A DNA stretch of 64,000 nucleotides, taken from contig OZ243123.1 in the NCBI GenBank assembly GCA_965212505.1, positions 2,046,001 to 2,110,000 of the forward strand, read 5' to 3'. The notes under the pieces were generated by a model, which ran no database searches, was not told where the DNA came from, and worked only from the letters and a program-made list of their open reading frames with translations. The translations under genes and the position numbers were made by a program. The stretch comes from JAHEKO01 sp965212505. Its GTDB lineage: Bacteria; Acidobacteriota; Thermoanaerobaculia; Multivoradales; JAHEKO01. The stretch's first letter is position 1; each line of letters starts with the position of its first letter. This document shows positions 34,248 to 42,305 of this stretch, in pieces.

Positions 34248-35877
34248 ACGGGCTCTCCAGGTCCACTAGGCTGTCAAGCGCCACTCTCTCCGACTCCAGG
34301 TGGTAGCAGCCCGAGAAACTCTCACGAATACCCGAGTAGGTTCCGTGCAGACTACCCACGACATGAGGCTTCACTTCACCGCGAATCCCTTTCTCGAAGG
34401 GGACCTCGTGCACCGCGATGAGAGCGTGCCGTTGCGTAAGACAGGACTTCCGATGCCGGAAGTTGGTGACGACTCGCTTGCGATCGGCACTGCTACCCAG
34501 GGCACCGAGGTACAACATCGCGCCCCCTGCTTCCGCACCGCAATCCGTTCCCGTCATGCCTCGCGCCAGAGCTAGCAGGCGTGGTTCTGAGTACTTCTTT
34601 AGGACAAGTAGCTGCCAGAGCAGGTGGTTCTGCCAGTCGTAGATAGCCTTCTTCCGGTCGACCAGGAAATCAGCGACTCTCGCGAGCTGCGCCGCAGAAG
34701 TTGGTGCCGACTTAAGCAGCTCGACGAGCTGGTCGCTTGCAGCAGGCTGTGCGTCCAGTTCTTGGATGGCTGCTTCCACGAGTGGTTGAAAGAAGACGTC
34801 CGGAAGACCAAGCTCGGGGCAGCGGGCGAGCTTGCTAAAGCGCCGCACGCAGAACCTGAAGGCGCGATCACTCGTTGCTCCCTGGGCCAGTAGCGTGGTG
34901 GCCAATTCTCGTAACGGGTGCAAGGAGCGACGAATCACATTCAGTGACTTTGACTCCCACATACTCGAAAGCTGCTCCAGTCGCGAGTCCTCTGGATTCA
35001 GCTTGTCTCGATAGCCGTCGTCAGCGGGCTCGAGAATCTTTGTCTTGGCAGCGTTCACGTTCAAGTGACGTCTTCTGAGCTCAACGATGAGGTCGCGCAG
35101 TGCTGCTCTTGCCGCATACCGGTCCGAAGTCGCAATTCGGATGTCGTCCATATAGCGGTAGTACGCGTAGTCCTTCTGTAGCATGGCCTCATCTACTGCC
35201 AGCATGTAGATGTTCGCTAGGAACGATGAAGCGAACCGGTTTTGAGGTAGGCCTCGACGTTCGCTATGGCACCAAGACTTGAGACACCTCTCTAGAATGT
35301 CGAGGACCGCCTGAATCCTCGCCTTGTCTTCCCCGCTTGCCGAGATATCTGAGATCCTGCTGCGAAGCGAATCGACCAGGAGTGCGACATCTATGTTCTC
35401 GAAGTAGTTGAAGACATCCGTCACTAGGAGAACGGGCTTGGACTTTGCCTCGAAACGAATATGGTCGTTGAACAGCTTCCACTGCTTGACTGGATGCCGA
35501 AAGAAGTAGCGCCCGCGACGCTCTCCAAAGGCATAGCGGTGGCTGAGCACGTGGTTCGGCAAGAGTTCGTCGTAGTAGGGGGCGAGACAGCCAACCAAGG
35601 CCTGATAGTAGGCTCGGTCACGGAGGCTAGACTCCATGGAATACCGGAGCGTGAACTCGGGTTTGGGAAGATCAAACGCCATAGCCGGTTCAGCCTGGAA
35701 CAGGCCATCACCGTCTGAGACGTGATCATCCAGAGCCTTCTGAACTGCGGCCACGCTGAGAAGGTCCTCATATCGCAACGGGTCAGGGAACCAATCCTGT
35801 CCTAGGTCCGTGCGCAGTTCCCTGACGAGACGCACAAGGTCTACAGGGAACCCTCCGAGGTCAAACGTGGCGGGCAT
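34240..35877 (-). CDS. Reverse transcriptase, UG/Abi-like, with C-terminal helical domain
   Basis: The protein has 545 residues from the ATG at 35877; a GTG seven codons upstream is possible. RT motifs: YYQALVGCLAPYYDELLPNH, motif A VLLVTDVFNYFENID with the catalytic Asp154, motif B GLPQNRFASSFLANIY, motif C YYRYMDDIRIA (YMDD at 242-245), and LRRRHLNVNAAKTKI. There is no maturase domain X, HNH endonuclease or Cas1 fusion. The last 240 residues are helical, as in UG/Abi-type RTs. Hand counts of single lines in this gene pair give 48-60% G+C, against 68% in a neighbouring line (cysS), suggesting transfer. It lies just downstream of two tRNA genes on the same strand. Confidence 0.9.
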   Translation of the reverse strand: MPATFDLGGFPVDLVRLVRELRTDLGQDWFPDPLRYEDLLSVAAVQKALDDHVSDGDGLFQAEPAMAFDLPKPEFTLRYSMESSLRDRAYYQALVGCLAPYYDELLPNHVLSHRYAFGERRGRYFFRHPVKQWKLFNDHIRFEAKSKPVLLVTDVFNYFENIDVALLVDSLRSRISDISASGEDKARIQAVLDILERCLKSWCHSERRGLPQNRFASSFLANIYMLAVDEAMLQKDYAYYRYMDDIRIATSDRYAARAALRDLIVELRRRHLNVNAAKTKILEPADDGYRDKLNPEDSRLEQLSSMWESKSLNVIRRSLHPLRELATTLLAQGATSDRAFRFCVRRFSKLARCPELGLPDVFFQPLVEAAIQELDAQPAASDQLVELLKSAPTSAAQLARVADFLVDRKKAIYDWQNHLLWQLLVLKKYSEPRLLALARGMTGTDCGAEAGGAMLYLGALGSSADRKRVVTNFRHRKSCLTQRHALIAVHEVPFEKGIRGEVKPHVVGSLHGTYSGIRESFSGCYHLESERVALDSLVDLESPYE

Positions 35878-35898
35878 TCCTTGCCGAGATCCTAGCAC

Positions 35899-36068
35899 CA
35901 GGCCAGGGAGTCTTAGGGTGCTCGACCTCGAAGCCTGGGAAGGCTGGGGCTCTCCAAGAGAGCGGGGGCCGCGTCTAGCGGAATGTACTGCGCAGGTTGA
36001 CGCAGGAACCGTGTCGGCTCAACTGCAGCTTACCTTCAGCTCTCAAGCTCGATGGTACTGACGTTGTT
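35899..36068 (-). ncRNA. Candidate structured leader RNA upstream of the reverse transcriptase
   Basis: The 170 nt between tRNA-Cys and the RT start hold four stems in succession: GCAGGTTGA with TCAACTGC (35992-36026, one bulge) enclosing CCG-TGT-CGG; CCGC-GTCTA-GCGG (35969-35981); GCTCTC-CAA-GAGAGC (35949-35963); and AGCCT-GGGA-AGGCT (35932-35945), written on the plus strand. No terminator T-tract separates it from tRNA-Cys, so the tRNA promoter may drive it. Structured RNAs next to RT genes are known in retrons and several RT defence systems. Here it is only a candidate. Confidence 0.35.
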
Positions 36069-36143
36069 TGGAGGCGACGGTCGGAATCGAACCGACGAAT
36101 GAGGGTTTTGCAGACCCTTGCCTTACCACTTGGCTACGTCGCC
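36069..36143 (-). tRNA. tRNA-Cys (anticodon GCA)
   Basis: On the minus strand the acceptor GGCGACG pairs with CGTCGCC, followed by discriminator T and an encoded CCA (36071-36069). The anticodon loop CTGCAAA gives GCA. The T arm GTCGGTTCGATTCCGAC is regular. It follows tRNA-Gly(GCC) in one transcription unit. Confidence 0.96.
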
Positions 36144-36154
36144 TTGAAACCACG

Positions 36155-36176
36155 AGAGGTCGCCATGGCGACCTCT
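36155..36176. repeat. Perfect 22-bp palindrome between two tRNAs
   Basis: AGAGGTCGCCA is followed directly by its own reverse complement. It lies between tRNA-Gly and tRNA-Cys in the presumed tRNA precursor, and a second stem GGTGCC-AGG-GGCACC (36207-36221) sits next to the tRNA-Gly 3' end. They may be processing hairpins or protein-binding sites. Confidence 0.55.
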
Positions 36177-36224
36177 GAACTGCGAGCGATCCCTCGATCG
36201 TCGCGTGGTGCCAGGGGCACCTCT

Positions 36225-36299
<75 letters not shown>

Positions 36300-36310
36300 C
36301 CAGACGCGCA

Positions 36311-36339
36311 ATGGTAGTGAGGGGCGTCGGGAGTGTCAA
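36311..36339 (-). promoter_or_regulatory. Promoter of the tRNA-Gly/tRNA-Cys unit
   Basis: On the minus strand a perfect -35 TTGACA (36339-36334) and a -10 TACCAT (36316-36311) are separated by 17 bp. Predicted start is 4-6 nt upstream of the mature tRNA-Gly. With no visible terminator after tRNA-Cys, it may also transcribe the RT module. Confidence 0.75.
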
Positions 36340-36346
36340 GCACGTG

Positions 36347-36745
36347 TCACGCCTCGAACGCATTACGCAGTAGCGTGATCTTCCAAGCTTGGTCCTCACG
36401 GTCGAGACCCACAACGTCGAACCGCACCGGCCCGTCCCAGCCGGTCTGTGCCAGAAGCCAGTTGGCGGCCCCCGCGATGCGTCGCTGCTTGCGCCGATCG
36501 ACGGCTTCGATCGCCGGGCCGTATTCGGCTGTCGCGCGCGCCTTGACCTCGATCAAGCAGAGGGTGTCGCCCTCGAGCGCCACGAGATCGATCTCCCCGA
36601 CCTTGCACTTCCAGTTTCTAGCGACGACGCGGAGTCCGGCTTCGACGAGGTGCCGCTCGGCGACCGATTGAGCGAGCCGTCCGCGATGGACGGAGCGCGT
36701 CTCATCGAGGTATTCCGCCAGGCGGTCGAGCCGCGTCGCGCTCAC
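36347..36745 (-). CDS. yraN: YraN/UPF0102 family nuclease-fold protein
   Basis: The protein has 132 residues from a GTG at 36745 (the open frame extends further into cysS but without family sequence). It has the PD-(D/E)XK-like core: ARNWKCKVGEIDLVALEGDTLCLIEVKAR, with Glu, Asp and the ExK triad. A preceding helix is GRLAQSVAERHLVEAG. YraN proteins are linked to DNA processing, but their exact role is unsettled. It follows cysS by 22 bp on the same strand. Confidence 0.9.
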   Translation of the reverse strand: MSATRLDRLAEYLDETRSVHRGRLAQSVAERHLVEAGLRVVARNWKCKVGEIDLVALEGDTLCLIEVKARATAEYGPAIEAVDRRKQRRIAGAANWLLAQTGWDGPVRFDVVGLDREDQAWKITLLRNAFEA

Positions 36746-36767
36746 GTCCCCGGTGGCGGCTCGGCGA

Positions 36768-38201
36768 CTACTGTCGCCTCCAGCGTGGCCCCGCCGGTGT
36801 GTCTTCGATGGACACGCCCTCGGCGGCGAGCAGGTCGCGAATCTCATCCGAGCGCGCAAAGTCCTTGTTCGCTCGGGCCTCCTGCCGCTCGGAGACCAGG
36901 CCCTCGATCTCTCCGTCGCTGAGCGTCCCTTCCGGAGCCTCGACCGCCTCCCACTCGACAGGGTCGAAGACGCCGAAGACGGCGTCCATCTCGCTCAGCA
37001 GCTCGAAGACGGCGACGCGGTCCCCCACAACCAACGCATCGCCCTCGACCGCGATGTTCACCGCCCGGACCAGCTCGAACAGCGCAGCGAGCGCCTCGGA
37101 TGTGTTCAGGTCGTCGGCGAGGCCTGCGGTGAAGCGCTTGCGCGCCGCTTCCATCGGCCCGCGGAGAGTCGATTCACCCGTGGCCGCCTCACCGGCGTGC
37201 TCCAAGCGGAAACGCATCTCATCGATCCGGCGCAGCCCCTGAGAAGCGTCGGCGACCCCGTCGAAGGTGAAATTGAGCTTCTTTCGGTAGTGGGTCGTGA
37301 GGAAGAAGTAGCGCAGCGCACGCGGTTCGAGATCGCGCTCGAGAAGGTCCGAAAGCGTGTACTGGTTGCCGAGCGACTTGGACATCTTGTCGCCGTCCAC
37401 CTGTAGGTGTTCGGAGTGGAGCCATGTGCCCACGAAACGCTGACCCGTCGCTGTTTCGCTCTGCGCGATCTCGTTCTCGTGATGGGGGAAGATGTTGTCC
37501 ACGCCGCCGGTATGAATGTCGAACTGGGGGCCCAAGTACTTCATGCTCATCGCGGAGCACTCGAGGTGCCACCCTGGGCGCCCGGCGCCCCAAGGAGAGT
37601 CCCAACTCGGCTCGCCCGGTTTGCTCCCCTTCCAGAGGACGAAATCGCGCACGTCCTCCTTTCCGTACTCGTCGTCGGCGACCCGATCCCCCTGCTTCAC
37701 TTGGCTCAGGTCGAGCTTCGAGAGCCGGCCGTAGTCGGGGTCCTCGGAGATGCGGAAGAAGACCGAGCCGTCGCTCTCATAGGCGACGCCGCGCTCGAAG
37801 AGCGTTTTGATCAACTCGACCATCTCGGCCACATGCTCGGTCGCTCGCGGGTAGCGCTCGGCGCGTTCGATGTGAAGCGTGTCCAGGTCGCGGAAGAACG
37901 AGTCGATGTATGGCGCGGTGTACTCGTCGATCGTGACGTCCGCCTCACCGGCGGCCCGGATGATCTTGTCGTCGACATCGGTGATGTTCATGACCTGGTC
38001 GACCTCGAAGCCGAGGAAGCGAAGGGACCGGCGCAGCAGATCTTCGAAGAGAAAGGTCCGGAAGTTCCCGATGTGAGCGTGGTTGTAGACCGTCGGCCCA
38101 CAGGTGTACAGGCCCACCTTGCCGGCGGCTCGCGGCGCGAAGGGCGTACGCCGTCGGTCCTCCGTGTTGTAGAAACTCACCTCCGAGTCGCGTCGGTTCA
38201 C
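36768..38201 (-). CDS. cysS: Cysteinyl-tRNA synthetase
   Basis: This class Ia synthetase charges tRNA-Cys, whose gene lies 0.6 kb downstream. It has 477 residues from a GTG at 38201 that overlaps the def stop (GTGA) and has AGGAAG 7 nt upstream; the GTG at 38180 (VSFYNTED) is the alternative. Motifs: HIGH as HAHIGN within LYTCGPTVYNHAHIGN, zinc ligands Cys in LYTCG and HLECSAMS and His/Glu in PHHENE, and KMSKS in GDKMSKSLGNQ. The C-terminal DALR-like region is intact. Confidence 0.95.
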   Translation of the reverse strand: MNRRDSEVSFYNTEDRRRTPFAPRAAGKVGLYTCGPTVYNHAHIGNFRTFLFEDLLRRSLRFLGFEVDQVMNITDVDDKIIRAAGEADVTIDEYTAPYIDSFFRDLDTLHIERAERYPRATEHVAEMVELIKTLFERGVAYESDGSVFFRISEDPDYGRLSKLDLSQVKQGDRVADDEYGKEDVRDFVLWKGSKPGEPSWDSPWGAGRPGWHLECSAMSMKYLGPQFDIHTGGVDNIFPHHENEIAQSETATGQRFVGTWLHSEHLQVDGDKMSKSLGNQYTLSDLLERDLEPRALRYFFLTTHYRKKLNFTFDGVADASQGLRRIDEMRFRLEHAGEAATGESTLRGPMEAARKRFTAGLADDLNTSEALAALFELVRAVNIAVEGDALVVGDRVAVFELLSEMDAVFGVFDPVEWEAVEAPEGTLSDGEIEGLVSERQEARANKDFARSDEIRDLLAAEGVSIEDTPAGPRWRRQ

Positions 38202-38713
38202 CCGTGGGCTTCCTCGCGCTCGAGTCGGCGGAGTGCTCGTCGCGCCCGTTCGCGTCGTAGACCCCGAAGGTGGTCGACGAAGAGAATGCCGTCGAGGTGA
38301 TCCACTTCGTGGCAGATCGCACGAGCCAGCCAATCCTCGGCCTCGAGCACAAACGGTTCACCGTCGAGGTCCTGCGCGTCGACCCGCAGCTGATAGGGGC
38401 GAGTCACCTTGTCCGTGATGCCGGGTAGCGACAGGCAACCCTCGACGTCGGCCGCACTCCCCTCTTCGTCTCGAATCTGAGGATTCACCAGGACATGAAG
38501 CGCGTCAGGGTCCTCGCCGACCGAGAGGTCGACCACGCAGACTCGCTGCTCGACGCCGATCTGGGACGCGGCGAGGCCAACTCCGGGAGCGGCGTGCATG
38601 GTCTCGATCATGTCGTCGACCAACCGACGGAGCTCCTCGTCGAACGCCTCGACCGGTGTGCACTCCTGGCGTAGCACCGGCTCCGGGTAGATCATGATCG
38701 GGCGCAGCGCCAT
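38198..38713 (-). CDS. def: Peptide deformylase
   Basis: The protein has 171 residues. It removes the formyl group from nascent proteins. The three family motifs are present: GVGLAASQIG, EGCLSLPG with the metal Cys, and CHEVDHLDG with the HExxH metal site. It overlaps the upstream regulator by 1 bp (TGATG) and cysS by 4 bp, forming one translationally coupled operon. Confidence 0.96.
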   Translation of the reverse strand: MALRPIMIYPEPVLRQECTPVEAFDEELRRLVDDMIETMHAAPGVGLAASQIGVEQRVCVVDLSVGEDPDALHVLVNPQIRDEEGSAADVEGCLSLPGITDKVTRPYQLRVDAQDLDGEPFVLEAEDWLARAICHEVDHLDGILFVDHLRGLRRERARRALRRLEREEAHG

Positions 38714-39579
38714 CAGTCGGGCGCCTCGAGCTCTTCGACGGCCATCACGACCTTGTGATCGTTGCGCTGTTCGCGCAACCCATCCAGAAGGCCCTTCGGG
38801 TCCGCCTCCCCCGTGAGCGACCTCGCGAGCCCCTCTCGGGTGAGGAGCAGAGCGGTCGTCCGTTTCCCGGCTACATAACGGGCGGGCCAGGTCTTGTGCT
38901 CGAGCAACGCTCGATCGCCGATCACGTCGCCCTTCGAGAAGGAGCGGAGCGCCGTCTCGACGCCCCCTTTGAGCGCCACCCGGGCTTCGATCGAGCCCCG
39001 GGCGATCAGCAGCATGATCTCCTTCGAACCGTCACGCGGCACCCACTCGTCGTCCTCCTGAAGCCGCACGAAGGAGCAAGCCGAGAAGAGACGAATGACG
39101 CGCTCGTCCGAGAGGCTCTCGATCACCGAGCTGCTGAAGAGGTCGGTCCAGGCCTGGCGGAGTTCCAACGCCGAAGCGCCGAAGCTCTTCTCGCCCTTGG
39201 ACTGCATCTCGAGCAGACTGTTGACGATGGTGTCTCGTCGCCGCTCGAGGTTCTTCGCGTACTGGAGCGCTTCGAGCTTCAACTTGATCTGCTCGTTGCT
39301 CGGCGCCAACTTCGAGATCTTGCGCAAGAGCGCGGTGGCCTTGTCGAAGAACCCGTCGCGCGCGAAGCTGTCCGCAGCCAGAAGGTACTCGTCGACAGCG
39401 TCTCGCTGCCGTTTGCGCTTCATGAGCACCTCGGCGAGCTTCACGCGCGCGTAGATATCCGAGCCGTTGGCTCGCAGTCTACGGCGTAGGCGAGCTTCAG
39501 CGCCGGTGAGATCACCCTGAGCGATCAGGGTGTCGACATCGGCCGACTGGCTCTCTTTCGGCCGAAACCAGTCCTTCAT
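38713..39579 (-). CDS. TPR plus cyclic-nucleotide-binding-domain protein
   Basis: The protein has 288 residues from the ATG at 39579 (AGAGGAG upstream). Residues about 15-110 are TPR-like helices (DTLIAQGDLTGAEARLRRRL; DEYLLAADSFARDGFFDKATALLRKI). Residues about 150-280 form a Crp-type cNMP-binding fold (IRLFSACSFVRLQEDDEWVPRDG, FSKGDVIGDRALLEHKTWPARYVA). There is no helix-turn-helix, so it is not a transcription factor. It may sense a nucleotide or simply act as a scaffold. It leads the def-cysS-yraN operon. Confidence 0.8.
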   Translation of the reverse strand: MKDWFRPKESQSADVDTLIAQGDLTGAEARLRRRLRANGSDIYARVKLAEVLMKRKRQRDAVDEYLLAADSFARDGFFDKATALLRKISKLAPSNEQIKLKLEALQYAKNLERRRDTIVNSLLEMQSKGEKSFGASALELRQAWTDLFSSSVIESLSDERVIRLFSACSFVRLQEDDEWVPRDGSKEIMLLIARGSIEARVALKGGVETALRSFSKGDVIGDRALLEHKTWPARYVAGKRTTALLLTREGLARSLTGEADPKGLLDGLREQRNDHKVVMAVEELEAPD

Positions 39580-39773
39580 GGACACTGTTCGTCGACTCCT
39601 CTGGTTCGCCCTTACGTCGTCGTAGCACTCAGGGGACAAAGCTGGTGCCGTCAGGCTACGACCACCGCGTGAAGTATAGCTGAGAGGGGGTTGGAACAGG
39701 CGTTGCAAAGACCACAGGGTGACACGAGATCGACAACAAACTACAGGTCGATCTGAAGAGAAAGGAAGGCACC

Positions 39774-41936
39774 ATGAGAACGACACCCACCCTGGATTGG
39801 CAGCGGAGGCTGCTCGAATCGGTGGTGCTCTGCTCCGCTCTTCTGCTTGCGGGCCCCGTTCTCGCCGAAGAGGCAGACCCATACGGCTTCTACCGCACCG
39901 TCGAAGGCGACGTTCGCCTGACGACGCTGGATCGCGCTGAACCGATTGACGTCGAGCCGGACTATCCGCTCCTCGCCGGCGATCGCCTCTGGGTCGCGCC
40001 GGGAGGCCGGGCGGAGGCGATCCTCCCCGATCGAACGATCTTGCGCGTTGGCGGAAGTACCGATATTCACTTCGAGAGCTTGCCCCTCTCTGCGGCGGAG
40101 ACCGCGGGCGCGGGAACGGTGATTCGTCTGCTCGAGGGTGAGCTGCAGGTGGTCGTGCGGGAGTCGGCCTGGGAGGGAGAACCGCTCCGAGTCGACACCG
40201 CCAACGCTGTGGCCTATCTGGAGCGACCCGGCACCTACCGCATCTACTCGGACGACCGTCAGTGGACCGAGCTCGTTGTTCGTGAAGGTTTCGGTGAAGT
40301 GGTTCTCGCCGCGGGGTCGATCGTGGCCCGGCCGAACGAAGAGGTTGTGGTCGATGGCCTCGATGAGCCGCGGGTGCGGGTCTACCCCGCCGGCGGACTA
40401 GACGACCTCGAGGCGTGGGGCCAGGAGCTCGATCGCGACGCTCGAATCGCCGCCGGCGATGAGTACGTCGACGAGTCGCTTCACTACGAGGCGGCCTCAC
40501 TTCGCGGCCACGGCGAATGGGTCGACGTCGACGCAGGCCACGCCTGGCGTCCCTACTCCAGCAGCGGCTGGCGGCCCTTCACTCGCGGCTATTGGACCCA
40601 CACACCCGGCGGTTACTACTGGGTGAGCTCTGACCCCTGGGGCGGCTTCACGTCGCACTATGGATCGTGGAGCCTCCACCCGTACCACGGTTGGGTCTGG
40701 TATCCGGGGAACGTCTTCTCTCCAGCGCAGGTCACCTGGTACTGGGGCCCGACGCATGTCGCCTGGATTCCCAGCGGCTACTACTCCCACCACTACCGCT
40801 CGCGCGGCTACTTCGGCTTCGGACTTCGCCTCGGCCACTACGGCTGGGCGGGTGGAAGCTGGGGCTACTACAGCGACTGGACCTTCTGCCCTACCCGCTA
40901 CTTCGGGTGGCGGAGCTACCGCTCGGCCTGGAGGTCGGGCTACGAAGTGGGCCGATCGGCTCGCCACGACGTGCCGCGCGGTGTGATCACGACGACGACC
41001 CGCGGTATCCCACGCGGCTTCAGCGACCGCCCCGAGAGCCTCCTCCAGCATCTCACCCGAGATCGCGACCGAGGAGCCGAGAGGAAGCTGCCCGATGTCA
41101 CCTCCTTCGTCGCGCGGCGTTCCGGACTCTCCTCCGAGGTTCGCGAGGCGGTAGGTGCCAGGCCAGCATCGAGAGGTTCGCTCATGGATCGCGCAACGCG
41201 CGGCGCCACGAGTGAGCGCACGATCGTCGATCGGTCGGACCTTCGAAGTCGCACCACCGAGACGACCCGGCGGACGAGCGCGATCGAGCGGTTCAGGTCG
41301 GATCAGCCCACCGCGGCACGAGCGCTGCCCGCACGGCCGGACCTGGGGCGTCGTGAGGCAGCCGCTGGCGTTCGGGTCGAGCGCGAGCCGCAGTCACGTG
41401 TCCCACGCGGTGTCGAGCAGAGCACGAGTCGCTCGATCCTGACGCGTGAGCGTGCGCCGGCCCGGCCGAGCGCGGAGCGCGGCTCTTCGCCGAGCATCTT
41501 GCAACGCGACACGACCTCTTCTCGCTACGGAACGCGGTCCAGCGGCGGCAGCGAGCGGCCCGAGGTGCGGACGCCAGCTTCCTCCTCTTCGGCGCCCAGC
41601 GTTCGCGAACGGACGCCGATCGTCCGACGGGTGTTGGACGGCATTCGCGGCCGGACACCGTCTTCGTCGAGCCGCGAGGCGCCTCGGTCCTCCGCCTCTT
41701 CCAGTTCTTCCCGGTCGAGCGCATCCTCCAGGACCTCGTCCACCTCATCCTCTTCCAGCCGACGGCCGACTCCAGCGGCGCCCAGCGCGTCTCGATCCAG
41801 CTCGAGCTCTTCATCTCGCAGTTCGGTCAAACCACCGAGTTCGAGCCGTCGTTCGTCGTCTTCCTCTTCCAAGTCCAGTCGGTCGAAGGCGAGGCCTCGC
41901 TCGCAGTCCTCTCCTAAGTCTAAGCCTCCTCGCTGA
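39774..41936 (+). CDS. Secreted FecR-domain/DUF6600-like protein with Arg/Ser-rich tail
   Basis: The protein has 720 residues. A signal peptide (LLESVVLCSALLLAGPVLAEE) is followed by a FecR-like beta domain (GDRLWVAPGGRAEAILPDRTILRVGG, about 65-200). A central Trp/Tyr/Gly-rich part (about 250-395) repeats patterns such as WRPFTRGYWTHTPGGYYWVS and WVWYPGNVFSPAQVTWYWG, typical of DUF6600-like proteins of unknown function. The last 140 residues are low-complexity Ser/Arg/Pro and strongly basic. GAAAGGAAGG precedes the ATG. A strong terminator follows. Confidence 0.8.
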   Translation: MRTTPTLDWQRRLLESVVLCSALLLAGPVLAEEADPYGFYRTVEGDVRLTTLDRAEPIDVEPDYPLLAGDRLWVAPGGRAEAILPDRTILRVGGSTDIHFESLPLSAAETAGAGTVIRLLEGELQVVVRESAWEGEPLRVDTANAVAYLERPGTYRIYSDDRQWTELVVREGFGEVVLAAGSIVARPNEEVVVDGLDEPRVRVYPAGGLDDLEAWGQELDRDARIAAGDEYVDESLHYEAASLRGHGEWVDVDAGHAWRPYSSSGWRPFTRGYWTHTPGGYYWVSSDPWGGFTSHYGSWSLHPYHGWVWYPGNVFSPAQVTWYWGPTHVAWIPSGYYSHHYRSRGYFGFGLRLGHYGWAGGSWGYYSDWTFCPTRYFGWRSYRSAWRSGYEVGRSARHDVPRGVITTTTRGIPRGFSDRPESLLQHLTRDRDRGAERKLPDVTSFVARRSGLSSEVREAVGARPASRGSLMDRATRGATSERTIVDRSDLRSRTTETTRRTSAIERFRSDQPTAARALPARPDLGRREAAAGVRVEREPQSRVPRGVEQSTSRSILTRERAPARPSAERGSSPSILQRDTTSSRYGTRSSGGSERPEVRTPASSSSAPSVRERTPIVRRVLDGIRGRTPSSSSREAPRSSASSSSSRSSASSRTSSTSSSSSRRPTPAAPSASRSSSSSSSRSSVKPPSSSRRSSSSSSKSSRSKARPRSQSSPKSKPPR

Positions 41937-41972
41937 GACCGTTCGCACTCAATTCCTCTAGGACAGTGCGAT

Positions 41973-42003
41973 GAGCTCGGGGCCCTGCCCCGAGCTCTTT
42001 TTT
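41973..42003 (+). terminator. Strong intrinsic terminator
   Basis: The 11-bp stem GAGCTCGGGGC / GCCCCGAGCTC with loop CCT is followed by six T residues. It ends the FecR/DUF6600-like gene transcript. Confidence 0.9.
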
Positions 42004-42020
42004 CGTTATGCTGCCGTCGC

Positions 42021-42305
42021 ATGTCGTGGCTCGGTACCTTTCGGCTCCTGTTTGTCCTCTACTGCGTCGAGGCGGGCGTCTTTCTGCTGCTGTCGCCGTG
42101 GAGCCCCCGTTGGGATGAGGGGATCGTCCGGATGTCGATGTTCGAGCTGTCGCATCTTCTCCTCCACCCCGTCGTGCGGAGCGCGATCAGTGGCTTCGGA
42201 CTCGTTCACCTGGTGTGGGGAGCGCACGACCTGGACCTCTGGTTGGTCGAACGGAGGCGTCTGAGCGAGGCCCGTACCGCCGCCGAGTCGGCGTCCGCTG
42301 AATGA
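42021..42305 (+). CDS. Small membrane protein upstream of thiE
   Basis: The protein has 94 residues with two hydrophobic helices (FRLLFVLYCVEAGVFLLLSPW and VRSAISGFGLVHLVWGAHDL) and a charged C-terminus. It overlaps the thiE start by 4 bp, so it belongs to the thiE-lspA-rluD operon. Function unknown. Confidence 0.75.
   Translation: MSWLGTFRLLFVLYCVEAGVFLLLSPWSPRWDEGIVRMSMFELSHLLLHPVVRSAISGFGLVHLVWGAHDLDLWLVERRRLSEARTAAESASAE

Noticed and set aside
38713..40500. Longer reading frame extending the TPR/cNMP-binding protein upstream to 40500
   Set aside because: The extension is antisense to the FecR/DUF6600-like gene and lacks homology; the ATG at 39579 has a ribosome site and starts the conserved sequence.
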